This document shows, piece after piece, positions 50,996 through 60,011 of a stretch of DNA of 64,000 nucleotides. The DNA is taken from positions 1,612,001-1,676,000 of the forward strand of contig OY969789.1 in NCBI GenBank assembly GCA_963703085.1, written 5' to 3'. Each line of letters opens with the position of its first letter. Within the stretch, counting starts at the first letter, position 1. Below the pieces are notes generated by a model. That model was not told the DNA's origin. It worked only from the letters and a program-made list of their open reading frames with translations, and did no database searches. Source of the DNA: DATAEG01 sp963703085. GTDB lineage: Bacteria > Actinomycetota > Actinomycetes > Mycobacteriales > Jatrophihabitantaceae. A program made the translations under genes and the position numbers.

Positions 50996-52648
50996 GTGGC
51001 TGCAACATCCCCACAGGCGCCGGCCGCGGCGCGGCGAAGCGCGCATCCGGGGTTGATCCTGCTGCTCATCGCCGGCGCGCAGCTGATGGTTGTGCTCGAC
51101 GGCACGATCGTGAACATCGCCCTGCCGAAGATGGGCGAATACTTCGACAAGTCCCAGACCTCGATGACCTGGGCCCTCAACGCGTACACCTTGGCGTTCG
51201 GAGGCCTGCTGCTGCTCGGTGGGCGAGCCGGGGACATCCTGGGCCGCCGCAAGATGTTCATCATCGGGCTCGCGCTGTTCACCCTGGGCAGCTTCCTGGG
51301 CGGCATCGCCAACTCGTTCGAGTTCCTGCTGGTCGGGCGCATCGTGCAGGGCGTCGGTGGCGCGATCGCCTCGCCCACGGCCCTGTCGCTGATCACCAAC
51401 GCGTTCGCCGAGGGCAAGGAGCGGGTGCGCGCCTTCGCCGTCTACGCAGCGGTGTCCGGCGCCGGAGCGGCGCTCGGGCTGCTCCTCGGCGGAATCCTCA
51501 CCGAATACCTGTCGTGGCGGTGGGTGCTGTTCGTCAACGTCCCGATCGGCGTCCTGCTGATCGTCGGCTCGTTCCTGTACCTGAGTGAAACCGAACGCCA
51601 CGAAGGGCGCTTCGACTTCCCCGGCGCACTCTTGTCGGTGGTCGGCATGGTGTCGCTGGTCTACGGATTCATCCATGCAGCGACGGACGGTTGGCGCAAC
51701 AACGTCACCGTGCTGAGCTTCCTGGCGGCCGTCGTGCTGCTCGCTGCGTTCGTACTGGTCGAGATCAACGGCAAGGACCCGATGGTTCCGATGCGGGTCA
51801 TCCTCGACCGCAACCGCGGCGGCGCGTACCTGGTCATGCTGATCGTCGGCGCGGGGATGTTCGGGATGTTCTACTTCGTGACCTTCTTCGTGCAGGGCGT
51901 CATGCAGTTCAGCGCGCTGCGCGCCGGTTTCTCGTTCCTGCCGGTTGCCTTCGTCATCGGCATCACCTCGCAGGTGATGACGAAGCTGATGCCGAAGTAC
52001 GGCCCGAAGCCGTTGATCACCGCGGGCACCATCCTGCTGACCACGGCGATGTTCTGGTACGCGACGGTGGATGCCTCGTCCGGTTACTTCAACCTGTTCT
52101 TCCCGGGCATGATCGTGATGGCCATCGGGATGGGCTGCATCTTCGTGCCGTTGACCACGGTCGCGGTGGCTCGGGTGCAGAACACCGATGCCGGCATCGC
52201 CTCGGCGATGCTGAACGTCGGCCAGCAGGTCGGTGGCTCGATCGGTCTGTCCGTGCTGGCCACGGTCGCGGCCACGGCGGGTCGCAACTACTCCAACACC
52301 CACAAGGCCGACGCGACGAAGGCGCTGGCCAGCCTGCCCCAGCCGTTGCCCGGCAAGGTCGGGCAATTCCTCGGCCAGTTCGGCTCGAACGGTCCGCAGG
52401 CCGGCGACATCAAGAAGCTGATCGCCAGTTCGCCGGCGGATCAGCAGGGCCCGCTCATGCAGTTCTTCGGCAAGAACGGCGCGTTCCACGAGTTCTCGGC
52501 GCACATCCAGGCGCATGCGTCGGGGATGGGCTTCCTCGCGGCCGGCTTCTTCGGCGTCGCGGCGATCATCACGTCCATCCTGCTGATCAACGTGAAGAAG
52601 GACGACGTGCCGACCGACTCGGAGGCAGTGCTCGCCGCTGCCGGCTAG
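50996..52648 (+). CDS. DHA2-family drug:H+ antiporter (second, 14-TM MFS)
   Basis: 550 residues. TM1 LIAGAQLMVVLDGTIVNIAL, motif A GGRAGDILGRRKMFIIGLAL, motif C GAGAALGLLLGGILTEYLSW, about 14 helices with an extracytoplasmic loop near residues 430-500 (GKVGQFLGQFGSNGPQ). Two adjacent GTG codons (50993, 50996) follow SD AGGAG; 50996 gives better spacing. Regulated by the divergent TetR. Substrate unknown. Confidence 0.9.
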   Translation: MAATSPQAPAAARRSAHPGLILLLIAGAQLMVVLDGTIVNIALPKMGEYFDKSQTSMTWALNAYTLAFGGLLLLGGRAGDILGRRKMFIIGLALFTLGSFLGGIANSFEFLLVGRIVQGVGGAIASPTALSLITNAFAEGKERVRAFAVYAAVSGAGAALGLLLGGILTEYLSWRWVLFVNVPIGVLLIVGSFLYLSETERHEGRFDFPGALLSVVGMVSLVYGFIHAATDGWRNNVTVLSFLAAVVLLAAFVLVEINGKDPMVPMRVILDRNRGGAYLVMLIVGAGMFGMFYFVTFFVQGVMQFSALRAGFSFLPVAFVIGITSQVMTKLMPKYGPKPLITAGTILLTTAMFWYATVDASSGYFNLFFPGMIVMAIGMGCIFVPLTTVAVARVQNTDAGIASAMLNVGQQVGGSIGLSVLATVAATAGRNYSNTHKADATKALASLPQPLPGKVGQFLGQFGSNGPQAGDIKKLIASSPADQQGPLMQFFGKNGAFHEFSAHIQAHASGMGFLAAGFFGVAAIITSILLINVKKDDVPTDSEAVLAAAG

Positions 52649-52655
52649 CTCCCCT

Positions 52656-52704
52656 GACTTCGGTGCTGAGAGGGACGCCTCGCGACCGTCTCAGCACCGA
52701 AGTC
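52656..52704. terminator. Bidirectional terminator between MFS and sdaA
   Basis: 16-bp perfect stem GACTTCGGTGCTGAGA (52656-52671) / TCTCAGCACCGAAGTC (52689-52704) in the 59-bp gap between two convergent stops. Confidence 0.75.
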
Positions 52705-52707
52705 GGG

Positions 52708-54078
52708 TCAGCACTCGATGACGTTTACCGCGAGGCCGCCGCGCGCGGTCTCCTTGTATTTCACCTTCATGTCCGCGCCGGTCTCGCGCATGGTCTTGAT
52801 CACCTTGTCCAGGCTGACGATGTGCCGACCGCTGCCGGCCAGCGCGATCCGCGCCGCGTTGATCGCCTTCACCGAGGCCATGGCGTTGCGCTCGATGCAG
52901 GGCACCTGCACCAGTCCGCCGACCGGATCGCAGGTCAGCCCGAGGTTGTGCTCCATCCCGATCTCGGCGGCATTCTCCACCTGTTCCGGGGTGCCGCCGA
53001 GCACCTCGCACAGTCCGGCGGCGGCCATCGAGCACGCCGAGCCGACCTCGCCCTGGCAACCGACCTCGGCGCCGGAGATCGACGCGTTCTCCTTGTAGAG
53101 CACGCCCACCGCGCCGGCGGTCAGCAGGAACCGCACCACTCCTTCGTCAGACGCGCCGGGGACGAAGCGGGTGTAGTAGTGCAGCACTGCGGGAAGGATG
53201 CCGGCCGCACCGTTGGTGGGCGCGGTGACGATCCGCCCGCCCGCCGCGTTCTCCTCGTTCACCGCCAGCGCGAACAGATTCACCCAGTCCATCACCTGCA
53301 GCGGGTCCACGCTTTGCGCGTCGGCGAGCAGCGACTGATGCAGCGCAGGTGCCCGGCGCGGCACCTTGAGACCGCCCGGCAGCGTGCCCTCGTTGCGGCA
53401 ACCGGCCGCGACGCATTCCTGCATCACTGCCCAGATGTGCAGCAGCCTGGCCCGGATCTCCGACTCCGGCCGCCACGCCGTCTCGTTCGCCAGCATCACC
53501 CCGGACACCGGCAGCCCCGACTCCGCACACCGGGCCAGCAATTCGGCGCCGGTCAGGAACGGCAACGGCAGCGGGGTGGTGTCCAGTGTGATGCGGTCCT
53601 CACCGGCAGCCGTGTCGTCCACGACGAAGCCGCCGCCGACCGAGTAGTAGGTGCGTTCCCGGATGCAGGCATCGGCTGCGTCGAGGGCGTAGAAGCGCAT
53701 CCCGTTCGGGTGGAAGGGCAGGCTGGAGCGGCGATGCAGCACCAGGTCGTCCTCGCCGAGGGTGACCGGGGTGCGGGCCAGCAGTGCAACCTTGCCGGCC
53801 GCGCGCATCGCCGCGGCGCGCTCGCGAACGGTGCTGGTGTCGACTGTCTCCGGCTGCTCACCGGCCAGTCCGAGCAACACTGCCTGCTCACTGCCATGGC
53901 CGTGCCCGGTCGCCCCCAACGACCCGAAGAGCTCGGCGCGGACCCGGACCACCTCGTCGAGCAGACCGTCGTCGGCCAGCCCCACGGCGAAGGTCCGGGC
54001 GGCTCGCATCGGGCCCACCGTGTGCGAGCTGGACGGGCCGATACCGATGGAGAGCAGGTCGAACACGCTGATGGCCAC
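52708..54078 (-). CDS. sdaA: L-serine ammonia-lyase (serine deaminase)
   Basis: 456-residue single-chain Fe-S enzyme converting serine to pyruvate and ammonia. N-terminal SVFDLLSIGIGPSSSHTVGP, middle CRNEGTLPGG with a Cys ligand, C-terminal EVGCQGEVGSACSMAAAGLC and the closing CIERNAMASVKAINAARIAL that place the 4Fe-4S cluster. GTG start. Works opposite to glyA for serine use. Confidence 0.94.
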   Translation of the reverse strand: MAISVFDLLSIGIGPSSSHTVGPMRAARTFAVGLADDGLLDEVVRVRAELFGSLGATGHGHGSEQAVLLGLAGEQPETVDTSTVRERAAAMRAAGKVALLARTPVTLGEDDLVLHRRSSLPFHPNGMRFYALDAADACIRERTYYSVGGGFVVDDTAAGEDRITLDTTPLPLPFLTGAELLARCAESGLPVSGVMLANETAWRPESEIRARLLHIWAVMQECVAAGCRNEGTLPGGLKVPRRAPALHQSLLADAQSVDPLQVMDWVNLFALAVNEENAAGGRIVTAPTNGAAGILPAVLHYYTRFVPGASDEGVVRFLLTAGAVGVLYKENASISGAEVGCQGEVGSACSMAAAGLCEVLGGTPEQVENAAEIGMEHNLGLTCDPVGGLVQVPCIERNAMASVKAINAARIALAGSGRHIVSLDKVIKTMRETGADMKVKYKETARGGLAVNVIEC

Positions 54079-54105
54079 GGTTCCATCATCCTCCGCCGCC
54101 CGGAA

Positions 54106-54163
54106 CCGCGATGATCACGCGGAATTTGCTGCTATGACGGCAATTACTGCGTGATCATCGCGG
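54106..54163. repeat. Intergenic palindromic repeat, copy 3
   Basis: 15-bp arms CCGCGATGATCACGC (54106-54120) / GCGTGATCATCGCGG (54149-54163) with a 28-nt loop containing TTGCTGCTATGACGGCAAT. Lies between sdaA and ohr, upstream of the sdaA start and downstream of the ohr stop, so it may act as the ohr terminator. Confidence 0.75.
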
Positions 54164-54188
54164 GTGGGTGGGTGGGAGGGAGAGGGTG

Positions 54189-54220
54189 GGTCAGACGGTC
54201 AGACGGTCAGACGGTCAGAC
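54189..54220. repeat. 8-bp tandem repeat at the ohr 3' end
   Basis: Four perfect GGTCAGAC units (54189-54220). The right-most unit contains the ohr stop codon (TCA at 54215-54217), so copy-number change would add repeats after the stop but not alter the protein. The adjoining GGGTGGGTGGGTGGGAGGG tract is G-rich. Confidence 0.85.
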
Positions 54221-54637
54221 GGCGGTGACGGTCACCACGATGTTGTCCCGGGTGGCCTTCGAGTACGGGCAGAATCCGTGCGCCAATTCGGCGAGTTCCT
54301 GCGCCTGAGCCTGGTCGACGCCTGGAATCTGCACCTCGAGCGCAACGGCAAGGCCGAACCCACCGTCCGGGGTGCCCCCGAAGGACACCTTGGCGGTGAC
54401 GGTCGAATCCGACGTGTCGACGCCCTTGGTCTTGGCCCGGTTCTGCAGCGCGCCCTGGAAGCAGGCCGCGAACCCGGCCGCGAACAGCGTCTCCGGGTTC
54501 GCCTTCACCTCCGCCGTGGTGCCCGGCTGGGCAAGATCGAGATCGATCACCCCGTCCTCGCTGTGCACGTGCCCGGCGCGGCCGCCCTTGGCCGTCGCGG
54601 CGGTTGTGTAGGCGACCTTGGTCAGTTCCAGTGGCAT
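54215..54637 (-). CDS. OsmC/Ohr-family peroxiredoxin
   Basis: 140-residue thiol peroxidase that reduces organic hydroperoxides. Catalytic Cys pair in FAAGFAACFQGALQ and LAHGFCPYSKAT; the GRAGHVHSEDGVIDLDL N-terminal strand pair is typical Ohr. SD GAGGAG precedes the ATG at 54637; an in-frame ATG at 54688 adds residues with no family match. No OhrR-type MarR gene is adjacent, though three MarR genes lie at 32-34 kb. Confidence 0.92.
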   Translation of the reverse strand: MPLELTKVAYTTAATAKGGRAGHVHSEDGVIDLDLAQPGTTAEVKANPETLFAAGFAACFQGALQNRAKTKGVDTSDSTVTAKVSFGGTPDGGFGLAVALEVQIPGVDQAQAQELAELAHGFCPYSKATRDNIVVTVTAV

Positions 54638-54736
54638 GCCGGCTCCTCGATGTCTTCGGTGAATGTCGTGCTTCCTCGGGTCGAACACCCCGGCCCCGCC
54701 CTGGTGTTCCCGCAGCTAAAGCTAACGTCTGAGTTC

Positions 54737-55456
54737 GTGACCTCACCGAGCAGCACTGAGCGCGGACCGGGTCGGCACTCCGCGACGGTCCTGGCGGTCG
54801 CTGACCTGACCCCACGGATGCGCCGGGTCACGCTGCACGTCCCGTCGCTGACCGCCCTCCCGCTGCGCCCCGCACAGGACGTCGGCCTCGTGTTCGCCGA
54901 CGCGGGTGGCCGCGAGCTGCGCCGGCGCTACACGATCCGCGACGTCGACGCGGCAGCCGGCACGATCGTGCTCGACGGCATCCTGCACGGGCACGGCCCG
55001 GGTGCGCGCTGGTTCCACGATGCGTCCGTCGGCGACGTCGTCGAGCTGGTCGGGCCGCGCGGCAAAGTCGCGCTCGATCCCGCGTCGGCCTGGCATCTGC
55101 TCGTCGGCGACGAGGCCGGCCTGCCCGCGTTCGCCGAGTTGCTGGCCGCCGCACCGGCCGGCACCCAGGCGGTGGTCGTCGCCGAGGTCGCCGACGCTGC
55201 AGACGAGCTGCCGATGCCGTCGGCCGGCGTCGTGTCGGCGCACTGGTTGCATCGCGGCAGCACGTCCGCCGGCGGCGTCGACATCCTTGCGAAGGCGCTG
55301 ACGGAGCTGCCCTTGCCCAGTGGTCCCGGTGCGGCCTACCTGCTGGGCGAGAGCCGGGCCATGGTCACTCTGCGCGGCACCGTCCAGGCCCGCGGCATCG
55401 CACCGCGAGCGGTGTTCCTCAAGGGGTACTGGAATCTCGGACGCGCGATGCAGTGA
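54737..55456 (+). CDS. Siderophore-interacting protein (ferric reductase, FAD-binding)
   Basis: 239 residues. FAD/NADPH domain order: HSATVLAVADLTPRMRRVTL, LRRRYTIRDVDAAAGTIVLD (R-x-Y-T FAD motif), GPGARWFHDASVGDVVELVG, HLLVGDEAGLPAFAELLA, AYLLGESRAMVTLRGTV, LKGYWNLGRAMQ closing. TAACGT lies 8 nt before the GTG with no SD, suggesting leaderless transcription. The 3' end overlaps xylB on the other strand by 38 bp. Confidence 0.88.
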   Translation: MTSPSSTERGPGRHSATVLAVADLTPRMRRVTLHVPSLTALPLRPAQDVGLVFADAGGRELRRRYTIRDVDAAAGTIVLDGILHGHGPGARWFHDASVGDVVELVGPRGKVALDPASAWHLLVGDEAGLPAFAELLAAAPAGTQAVVVAEVADAADELPMPSAGVVSAHWLHRGSTSAGGVDILAKALTELPLPSGPGAAYLLGESRAMVTLRGTVQARGIAPRAVFLKGYWNLGRAMQ

Positions 55457-56831
55457 GTTCGCGAACTTCCGCGTAGCGCGCCCGTACGCCCGGGGTGGCG
55501 TCACCCTCGACCAGTCGGCTGCCCTCGGCCGGCCACTCCGGTGGCGTCGGCGTGCCGCCGGCGACCCAGGCTGCCTGGCGGGCCGCGCCGTCGGCCACAT
55601 ACTCACCCGGCGGCGGCACCAGCACCGGCCGGCCCAGCACTGCCGGGGCGATCGCACATACCGCCGCGGAGCGCGCGCCCCCGCCGACCAGCACCACCCG
55701 TTCCACATCGACGCCTTGTGCGACGAGTGCGTCCAGCCCGTCGGCCAGCCCGCACAGCAGGCCTTCCACCGCGGCCCGAGCCAGATTCGCCGGCGTGGCA
55801 GTGCGCAGCGTGATGCCGTGCAGCGCACCAGTGGCATCCGGACGGTTCGGAGTCCGCTCGCCTTCCAGATAGGGCACCAGCACCAGGCCGCCGGCACCGG
55901 GTTCGGCACTGAGCGCCAGCTCGGACAGCCCGGCGTGATCGACGCCCAGCATGGTCGCCGCGGCATCGAGCACCCGGGCCGCGTTCAGGGTGCACACCAG
56001 CGGGAGGAAGTCGCCGGTAGCCGAAGCGAATCCGGCGACATCACCCGTGCCGTCGGCGGTGGGTCCGGGCGTCCGGGCGCTGACGACTCCGGAGGTGCCC
56101 AGCGAGACGACGACGTCGCCAGGCCGCGCGCCGATGCCCAATGCGGCGGCCATGTTGTCGCCGGTGCCGGCACCGAGCAGCACACCGCTGGACGTCCGCC
56201 CCGGCGACTCGTCGGGATCGAGCACCCGTGGCAGGGCCGGCTCGGTCCCCAGCGCGCGGTGCAGCAGGTCGCCGCGGTAGCTGCCGGTGGCCGGCGACCA
56301 GTAGCCGGTCCCACTGGCGTCGCCGCGGTCGGTGGTCAGACTGTCCAGCGCACCATCCTGCAGCCGCCAGGTGAGCCAGTCGTGCGGCAGGCACACGGCT
56401 GCGGTCCGCGCCGCGTTCGCCGGCTCGTGTTCGGCCAGCCAGCGCAGCTTCGTCACGGTGAACGACGCCACCGGGACGCTGCCGACCGCGTCTGCCCACT
56501 GCTGCGCACCACCCAGCTCGGCGACCAGATCCGTCGCCGCCTGCGCCGAGCGGGTGTCGTTCCACAGCAGCGCCGGGCGGACGACGTCACCGTGCTCGTC
56601 AAGACACACCATGCCGTGTTGCTGGCCGCCCACCGCGACCGCCGCGACGCCCTCGAGCCCGCCGGCGTCGGCCAGGGCGGCCTGCAGCGCCGTCCACCAC
56701 GCGTCGGGGTGCACCTCAGTGCCGTCCGGGTGCGCGGCCCGGCCGCTGCGCACCAGTGCGCCGGTGTCGGCATCCCTGATGACGACCTTGCAGGACTGGG
56801 TGGACGAGTCCACGCCGGCGACGAGGGTCAT
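55419..56831 (-). CDS. xylB: Xylulokinase (FGGY family)
   Basis: 470 residues. N-terminal VAGVDSSTQSCKVVIRDADT, sugar site GGQQHGMVCLDEHGDVVRPA, LWNDTRSA, ATP site GTGDNMAAALGIGARPGDVV and VSLGTSGVVSA, C-terminal VLVGGGARSAAVCAIA. Phosphorylates xylulose into the pentose phosphate pathway. No isomerase or regulator adjacent, so it may be constitutive. Confidence 0.9.
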   Translation of the reverse strand: MTLVAGVDSSTQSCKVVIRDADTGALVRSGRAAHPDGTEVHPDAWWTALQAALADAGGLEGVAAVAVGGQQHGMVCLDEHGDVVRPALLWNDTRSAQAATDLVAELGGAQQWADAVGSVPVASFTVTKLRWLAEHEPANAARTAAVCLPHDWLTWRLQDGALDSLTTDRGDASGTGYWSPATGSYRGDLLHRALGTEPALPRVLDPDESPGRTSSGVLLGAGTGDNMAAALGIGARPGDVVVSLGTSGVVSARTPGPTADGTGDVAGFASATGDFLPLVCTLNAARVLDAAATMLGVDHAGLSELALSAEPGAGGLVLVPYLEGERTPNRPDATGALHGITLRTATPANLARAAVEGLLCGLADGLDALVAQGVDVERVVLVGGGARSAAVCAIAPAVLGRPVLVPPPGEYVADGAARQAAWVAGGTPTPPEWPAEGSRLVEGDATPGVRARYAEVRELTASRVRDSSTP

Positions 56832-56917
56832 ATGCCGAAACTACTGGCGGGCGCCCCGCACAACCGACCCGCACCGCCGGGCGAATGGGCATGACGGCCC
56901 GGTGGCAAGATTTCGGC

Positions 56918-58564
56918 ATGGCAGATCCCAGTCGTGCAGGCAGCCCACCGCTACCCGAAGAGCTGGTGGACGTGGCCAAGCTGATCACCGCGTACTACAG
57001 CGAGCATCCCGACCCGAGCGACCCGGCCCAGCGGGTCAGCTTCGGCACGTCCGGACACCGCGGTTCAGCGCTGCGCAACTCGTTCAACGAAGACCACATC
57101 GTCGCTACCAGCCAGGCGATCTGCGAGTACCGCCGCCAGCACGACATCGCCGGGCCACTCTTCCTGGGCGCCGACACGCATGCGCTCAGCGAACCGGCCA
57201 CGGTGTCTGCCCTCGAGGTCTTCGCGGCCAACGAGGTCACCGTGCTGGTCGACTCCCGCGGCGGCTATACACCCACTCCGGCAGTCTCCCGGGCAATCCT
57301 GACCCACAACACCGGCGGCGCAGCCCGGGCCGACGGCGTGGTCGTGACTCCCTCGCACAATCCACCGCCCGACGGCGGCTTCAAGTACAACCCCCCGGAC
57401 GGCGGCCCGGCCGGTACCGACATCACCGGCTGGATCCAGGACCGCGCCAACGAGCTGCTCGCCGCCGGGTTGACCGGGGTCAAGCGCGTCCCCTACGCCA
57501 CCGCACGCGCGGCGCCGACCACGCAGACCTACGACTTCCTCGGTTCCTACGTCGCCGCGCTCGCCGGCGCCGTCGACCTCGACGCGGTGCGCTCGGCCGG
57601 GGTGCGAATCGGAGCCGACCCGCTCGGTGGGGCCAGCGTCGGCTACTGGGGCGAGATCGCCGAGCACTACAGCCTGGAACTCACCGTGGTGAACCCGCTG
57701 GTGGATCCCACCTTCCGGTTCATGACGCTGGACTGGGACGGCAAGATCCGGATGGACTGCTCCTCGCCGTCCGCGATGGCTTCCCTGATCGCCCGGCAGG
57801 ACGAGTTCGACCTGGCCACCGGGAATGACACCGACGCCGACCGGCACGGCATCGTCACGCCGGACGGCGGGCTGATGAACCCGAACCACTACCTCTCCGT
57901 GGCCATCGACTACCTGTTCGGGAATCGATCGCGGTGGTCCGAGCGGGCTGCGGTGGGCAAGACCCTGGTGAGTTCGTCGATGATCGACAAGGTGACCGCG
58001 GCGCAGCACCGCACGCTGCTCGAGGTGCCGGTCGGGTTCAAGTGGTTCGTCCCGGGCCTGCTGGACGGGTCGGTCGGGTTCGGCGGCGAGGAAAGCGCCG
58101 GCGCCTCATTCCTGCAGCGCGACGGCAGCGTCTGGACCACCGACAAGGACGGCATCGTGATGTGCCTGCTGGCCGCCGAGATGATCGCGGTGACCGGCAA
58201 GTCGCCCAGCGAACGCTATGCGGAACTGACCGAGCAGTTCGGTGCGCCGGCCTACGCGCGGATCGATTCGCCGGCCGACGCGCAGCAAAAGGCGGTGCTC
58301 GGCAAGTTGTCGCCGGATCAGGTGCAAGCGACCGAACTGGCCGGCGACCCGATCACTGCCACGCTCACCACCGCACCGGGCAACGATGCGCCGATCGGCG
58401 GGTTGAAGGTGGTCACCGACGCGGGATGGTTCGCCGCACGGCCGTCGGGCACCGAGGACGTCTACAAACTGTATGCCGAGTCGTTCCGCGGCGCGCAGCA
58501 CCTGGCGCAGATCCAGGAGGAGGCCCGCGCCATCATCAGTTCGGCGCTGGACGGCACCGGATGA
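56918..58564 (+). CDS. pgm: Phosphoglucomutase (alpha-D-glucose phosphate-specific)
   Basis: 548 residues interconverting glucose-1- and glucose-6-phosphate. N-terminal RVSFGTSGHRGSALRNSFNE, catalytic phosphoserine loop VVVTPSHNPPPDGGFKYNPP, metal loop ATGNDTDADRHGIV, sugar loop GGEESAGASF, phosphate loop AARPSGTEDVYKLYAESF. ATG at 56918 chosen because homologues start here; CAAGAT sits 6 nt upstream, suggesting a leaderless start. Confidence 0.94.
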   Translation: MADPSRAGSPPLPEELVDVAKLITAYYSEHPDPSDPAQRVSFGTSGHRGSALRNSFNEDHIVATSQAICEYRRQHDIAGPLFLGADTHALSEPATVSALEVFAANEVTVLVDSRGGYTPTPAVSRAILTHNTGGAARADGVVVTPSHNPPPDGGFKYNPPDGGPAGTDITGWIQDRANELLAAGLTGVKRVPYATARAAPTTQTYDFLGSYVAALAGAVDLDAVRSAGVRIGADPLGGASVGYWGEIAEHYSLELTVVNPLVDPTFRFMTLDWDGKIRMDCSSPSAMASLIARQDEFDLATGNDTDADRHGIVTPDGGLMNPNHYLSVAIDYLFGNRSRWSERAAVGKTLVSSSMIDKVTAAQHRTLLEVPVGFKWFVPGLLDGSVGFGGEESAGASFLQRDGSVWTTDKDGIVMCLLAAEMIAVTGKSPSERYAELTEQFGAPAYARIDSPADAQQKAVLGKLSPDQVQATELAGDPITATLTTAPGNDAPIGGLKVVTDAGWFAARPSGTEDVYKLYAESFRGAQHLAQIQEEARAIISSALDGTG

Positions 58565-58571
58565 ACTGCGG

Positions 58572-59726
58572 TCAGCTACGTCCGGCACCGATCGCGGGTG
58601 GCTGGGCGGGCGGGTCGTCGTCCGCGTCGTCGTCCGCGTAGGGCTCGGCGTCGGACAGTCCGGCCTTGAGCGTCTGCAGGATCGTCATGCCCTGCCCGGC
58701 CAGGCTGGCCATCATCTGACCGACTCCGTCGGCGCCGTTGATGACGTTGAGGTTGGCGTTCTGCAGGCTGCTCGCTGCCGCAGCGACGACCTGGGGCATC
58801 TGGTCGATCAGCATCCGGTCCAGTGCCACCCGGCCATGCGACGCGGCGGCGCGCGCCTGCACCTCGGTGCTGTTCGCCTCGGCCTCGGCCAGGATGCGGA
58901 TCCGTTCCGCTTCGGCCTCGGCCGGCTTGACGACCTCGGCGACCAACTGCTGCTGGCGCAGCTCGGCAGCACGCTGCGCGAGCTCGGTCTGCGCCTGCAA
59001 AACCTGCCGCTGTGATTGCGCCTGGGCGAGCGGGCCGGCCTGAGCCGCCTCGGCCTGCGCCTTGTCGACCTCTGCCTTGTACTGCGCCTGCACCACGGAG
59101 GTCTGCCGCTGGTACTCCGCCTGCTTGCGTTGCGACTCCTGCTCGGCCTCCGCGGCAGCCTGGTTCGCCTGCGCCTGCGCGATCTGCGCCTGCCGCTGGA
59201 TGGCCGCGTTGTGCGGCGCCGCCATCGCCTGGATGTAGCCGATCTTCATGTCGTCGATCGACTGGATCTGCAACGAGTCGACCACCAGGCCGATGCGGGC
59301 CATCTCGATCTTGGACTGGTTGAGGATCTCTTCGGCCAACCGCTGCCGCTGCGTGACGATCTCCTCCACCGTCATCGAGCCGACGATCGAGCGCAGGTGG
59401 CCGGCGAAGATGCGCCCGGTCAGCACCGACATCTGCGACTGATCGGAGAGGAATCGCTGGCCGGCGTTGACGATGCTGACGTTGTCGTTGCCCACCTTGA
59501 ACGCGATCACCGCGCGCACCTGCAGGCTGATGCCCTGCTTGGTGACGCACTGCTCCTCGATCTCGGATTCGATCATCGACAGCGTCAGGTACCGCACCTT
59601 GCGCAGGATCGGGATCACGAACGCGCCGTGCCCGGTCACCACGCGGAACGGCACGTCCGAACCGCGCGTCTTGCCACCGGAGATCAACATCGCCTGGTCG
59701 GGCGACGGCACATTCCAACCGAACAT
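58572..59726 (-). CDS. Flotillin-like SPFH-domain protein
   Basis: 384 residues. SPFH/band-7 domain (residues 1-180: VVTGHGAFVIPILRKVRYLT, ISLQVRAVIAFKVGNDNVSI, GHLRSIVGSMTVEEIVTQRQ), then an Ala/Glu/Gln-rich coiled coil (about 190-310, AQAQANQAAAEAEQESQRKQ) and a C-terminal FloA/FloT-like tail. Scaffolds membrane microdomains. SD GGGAG before ATG. Followed upstream by an NfeD-like gene on the same strand. Confidence 0.9.
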   Translation of the reverse strand: MFGWNVPSPDQAMLISGGKTRGSDVPFRVVTGHGAFVIPILRKVRYLTLSMIESEIEEQCVTKQGISLQVRAVIAFKVGNDNVSIVNAGQRFLSDQSQMSVLTGRIFAGHLRSIVGSMTVEEIVTQRQRLAEEILNQSKIEMARIGLVVDSLQIQSIDDMKIGYIQAMAAPHNAAIQRQAQIAQAQANQAAAEAEQESQRKQAEYQRQTSVVQAQYKAEVDKAQAEAAQAGPLAQAQSQRQVLQAQTELAQRAAELRQQQLVAEVVKPAEAEAERIRILAEAEANSTEVQARAAASHGRVALDRMLIDQMPQVVAAAASSLQNANLNVINGADGVGQMMASLAGQGMTILQTLKAGLSDAEPYADDDADDDPPAQPPAIGAGRS

Positions 59727-59741
59727 GTCCTGCTCCCTGTC

Positions 59742-59996
59742 TCAGCTTTCGTCGGAGGGCATGAAGCCCTCCGTCCACACCACGACGTCGACGCCGCGGG
59801 GACCGTGCCTACCCACCACAAGCACCGGCGTACCGCTTTCGAGCGGGACTTCGGAGTAGGCGAGATAGAACTCCAGGCCGCCGTGCATGGTCAGCTGCAC
59901 TTCGCCCGGCTGGTCGGCACCTTTGATCGGTTGCACGAGGGCGCCCACCCGACCGGCCTCGGTCGGCTCCCCGTCGTCGGTGTCCACGCGCGCCAT
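59742..59996 (-). CDS. NfeD-like OB-fold partner of flotillin
   Basis: 84 residues with a soluble OB-fold core: GEVQLTMHGGLEFYLAYSEV, PLESGTPVLVVGRHGPRGVD, VVVWTEGF. Lacks the usual transmembrane segments of full NfeD, so it is a minimal form. 15 bp upstream of flotillin and on the same strand; NfeD-flotillin pairing is a standard two-gene module. Confidence 0.75.
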   Translation of the reverse strand: MARVDTDDGEPTEAGRVGALVQPIKGADQPGEVQLTMHGGLEFYLAYSEVPLESGTPVLVVGRHGPRGVDVVVWTEGFMPSDES

Positions 59997-60011
59997 CGTA
60001 GGCGCGGCGAA

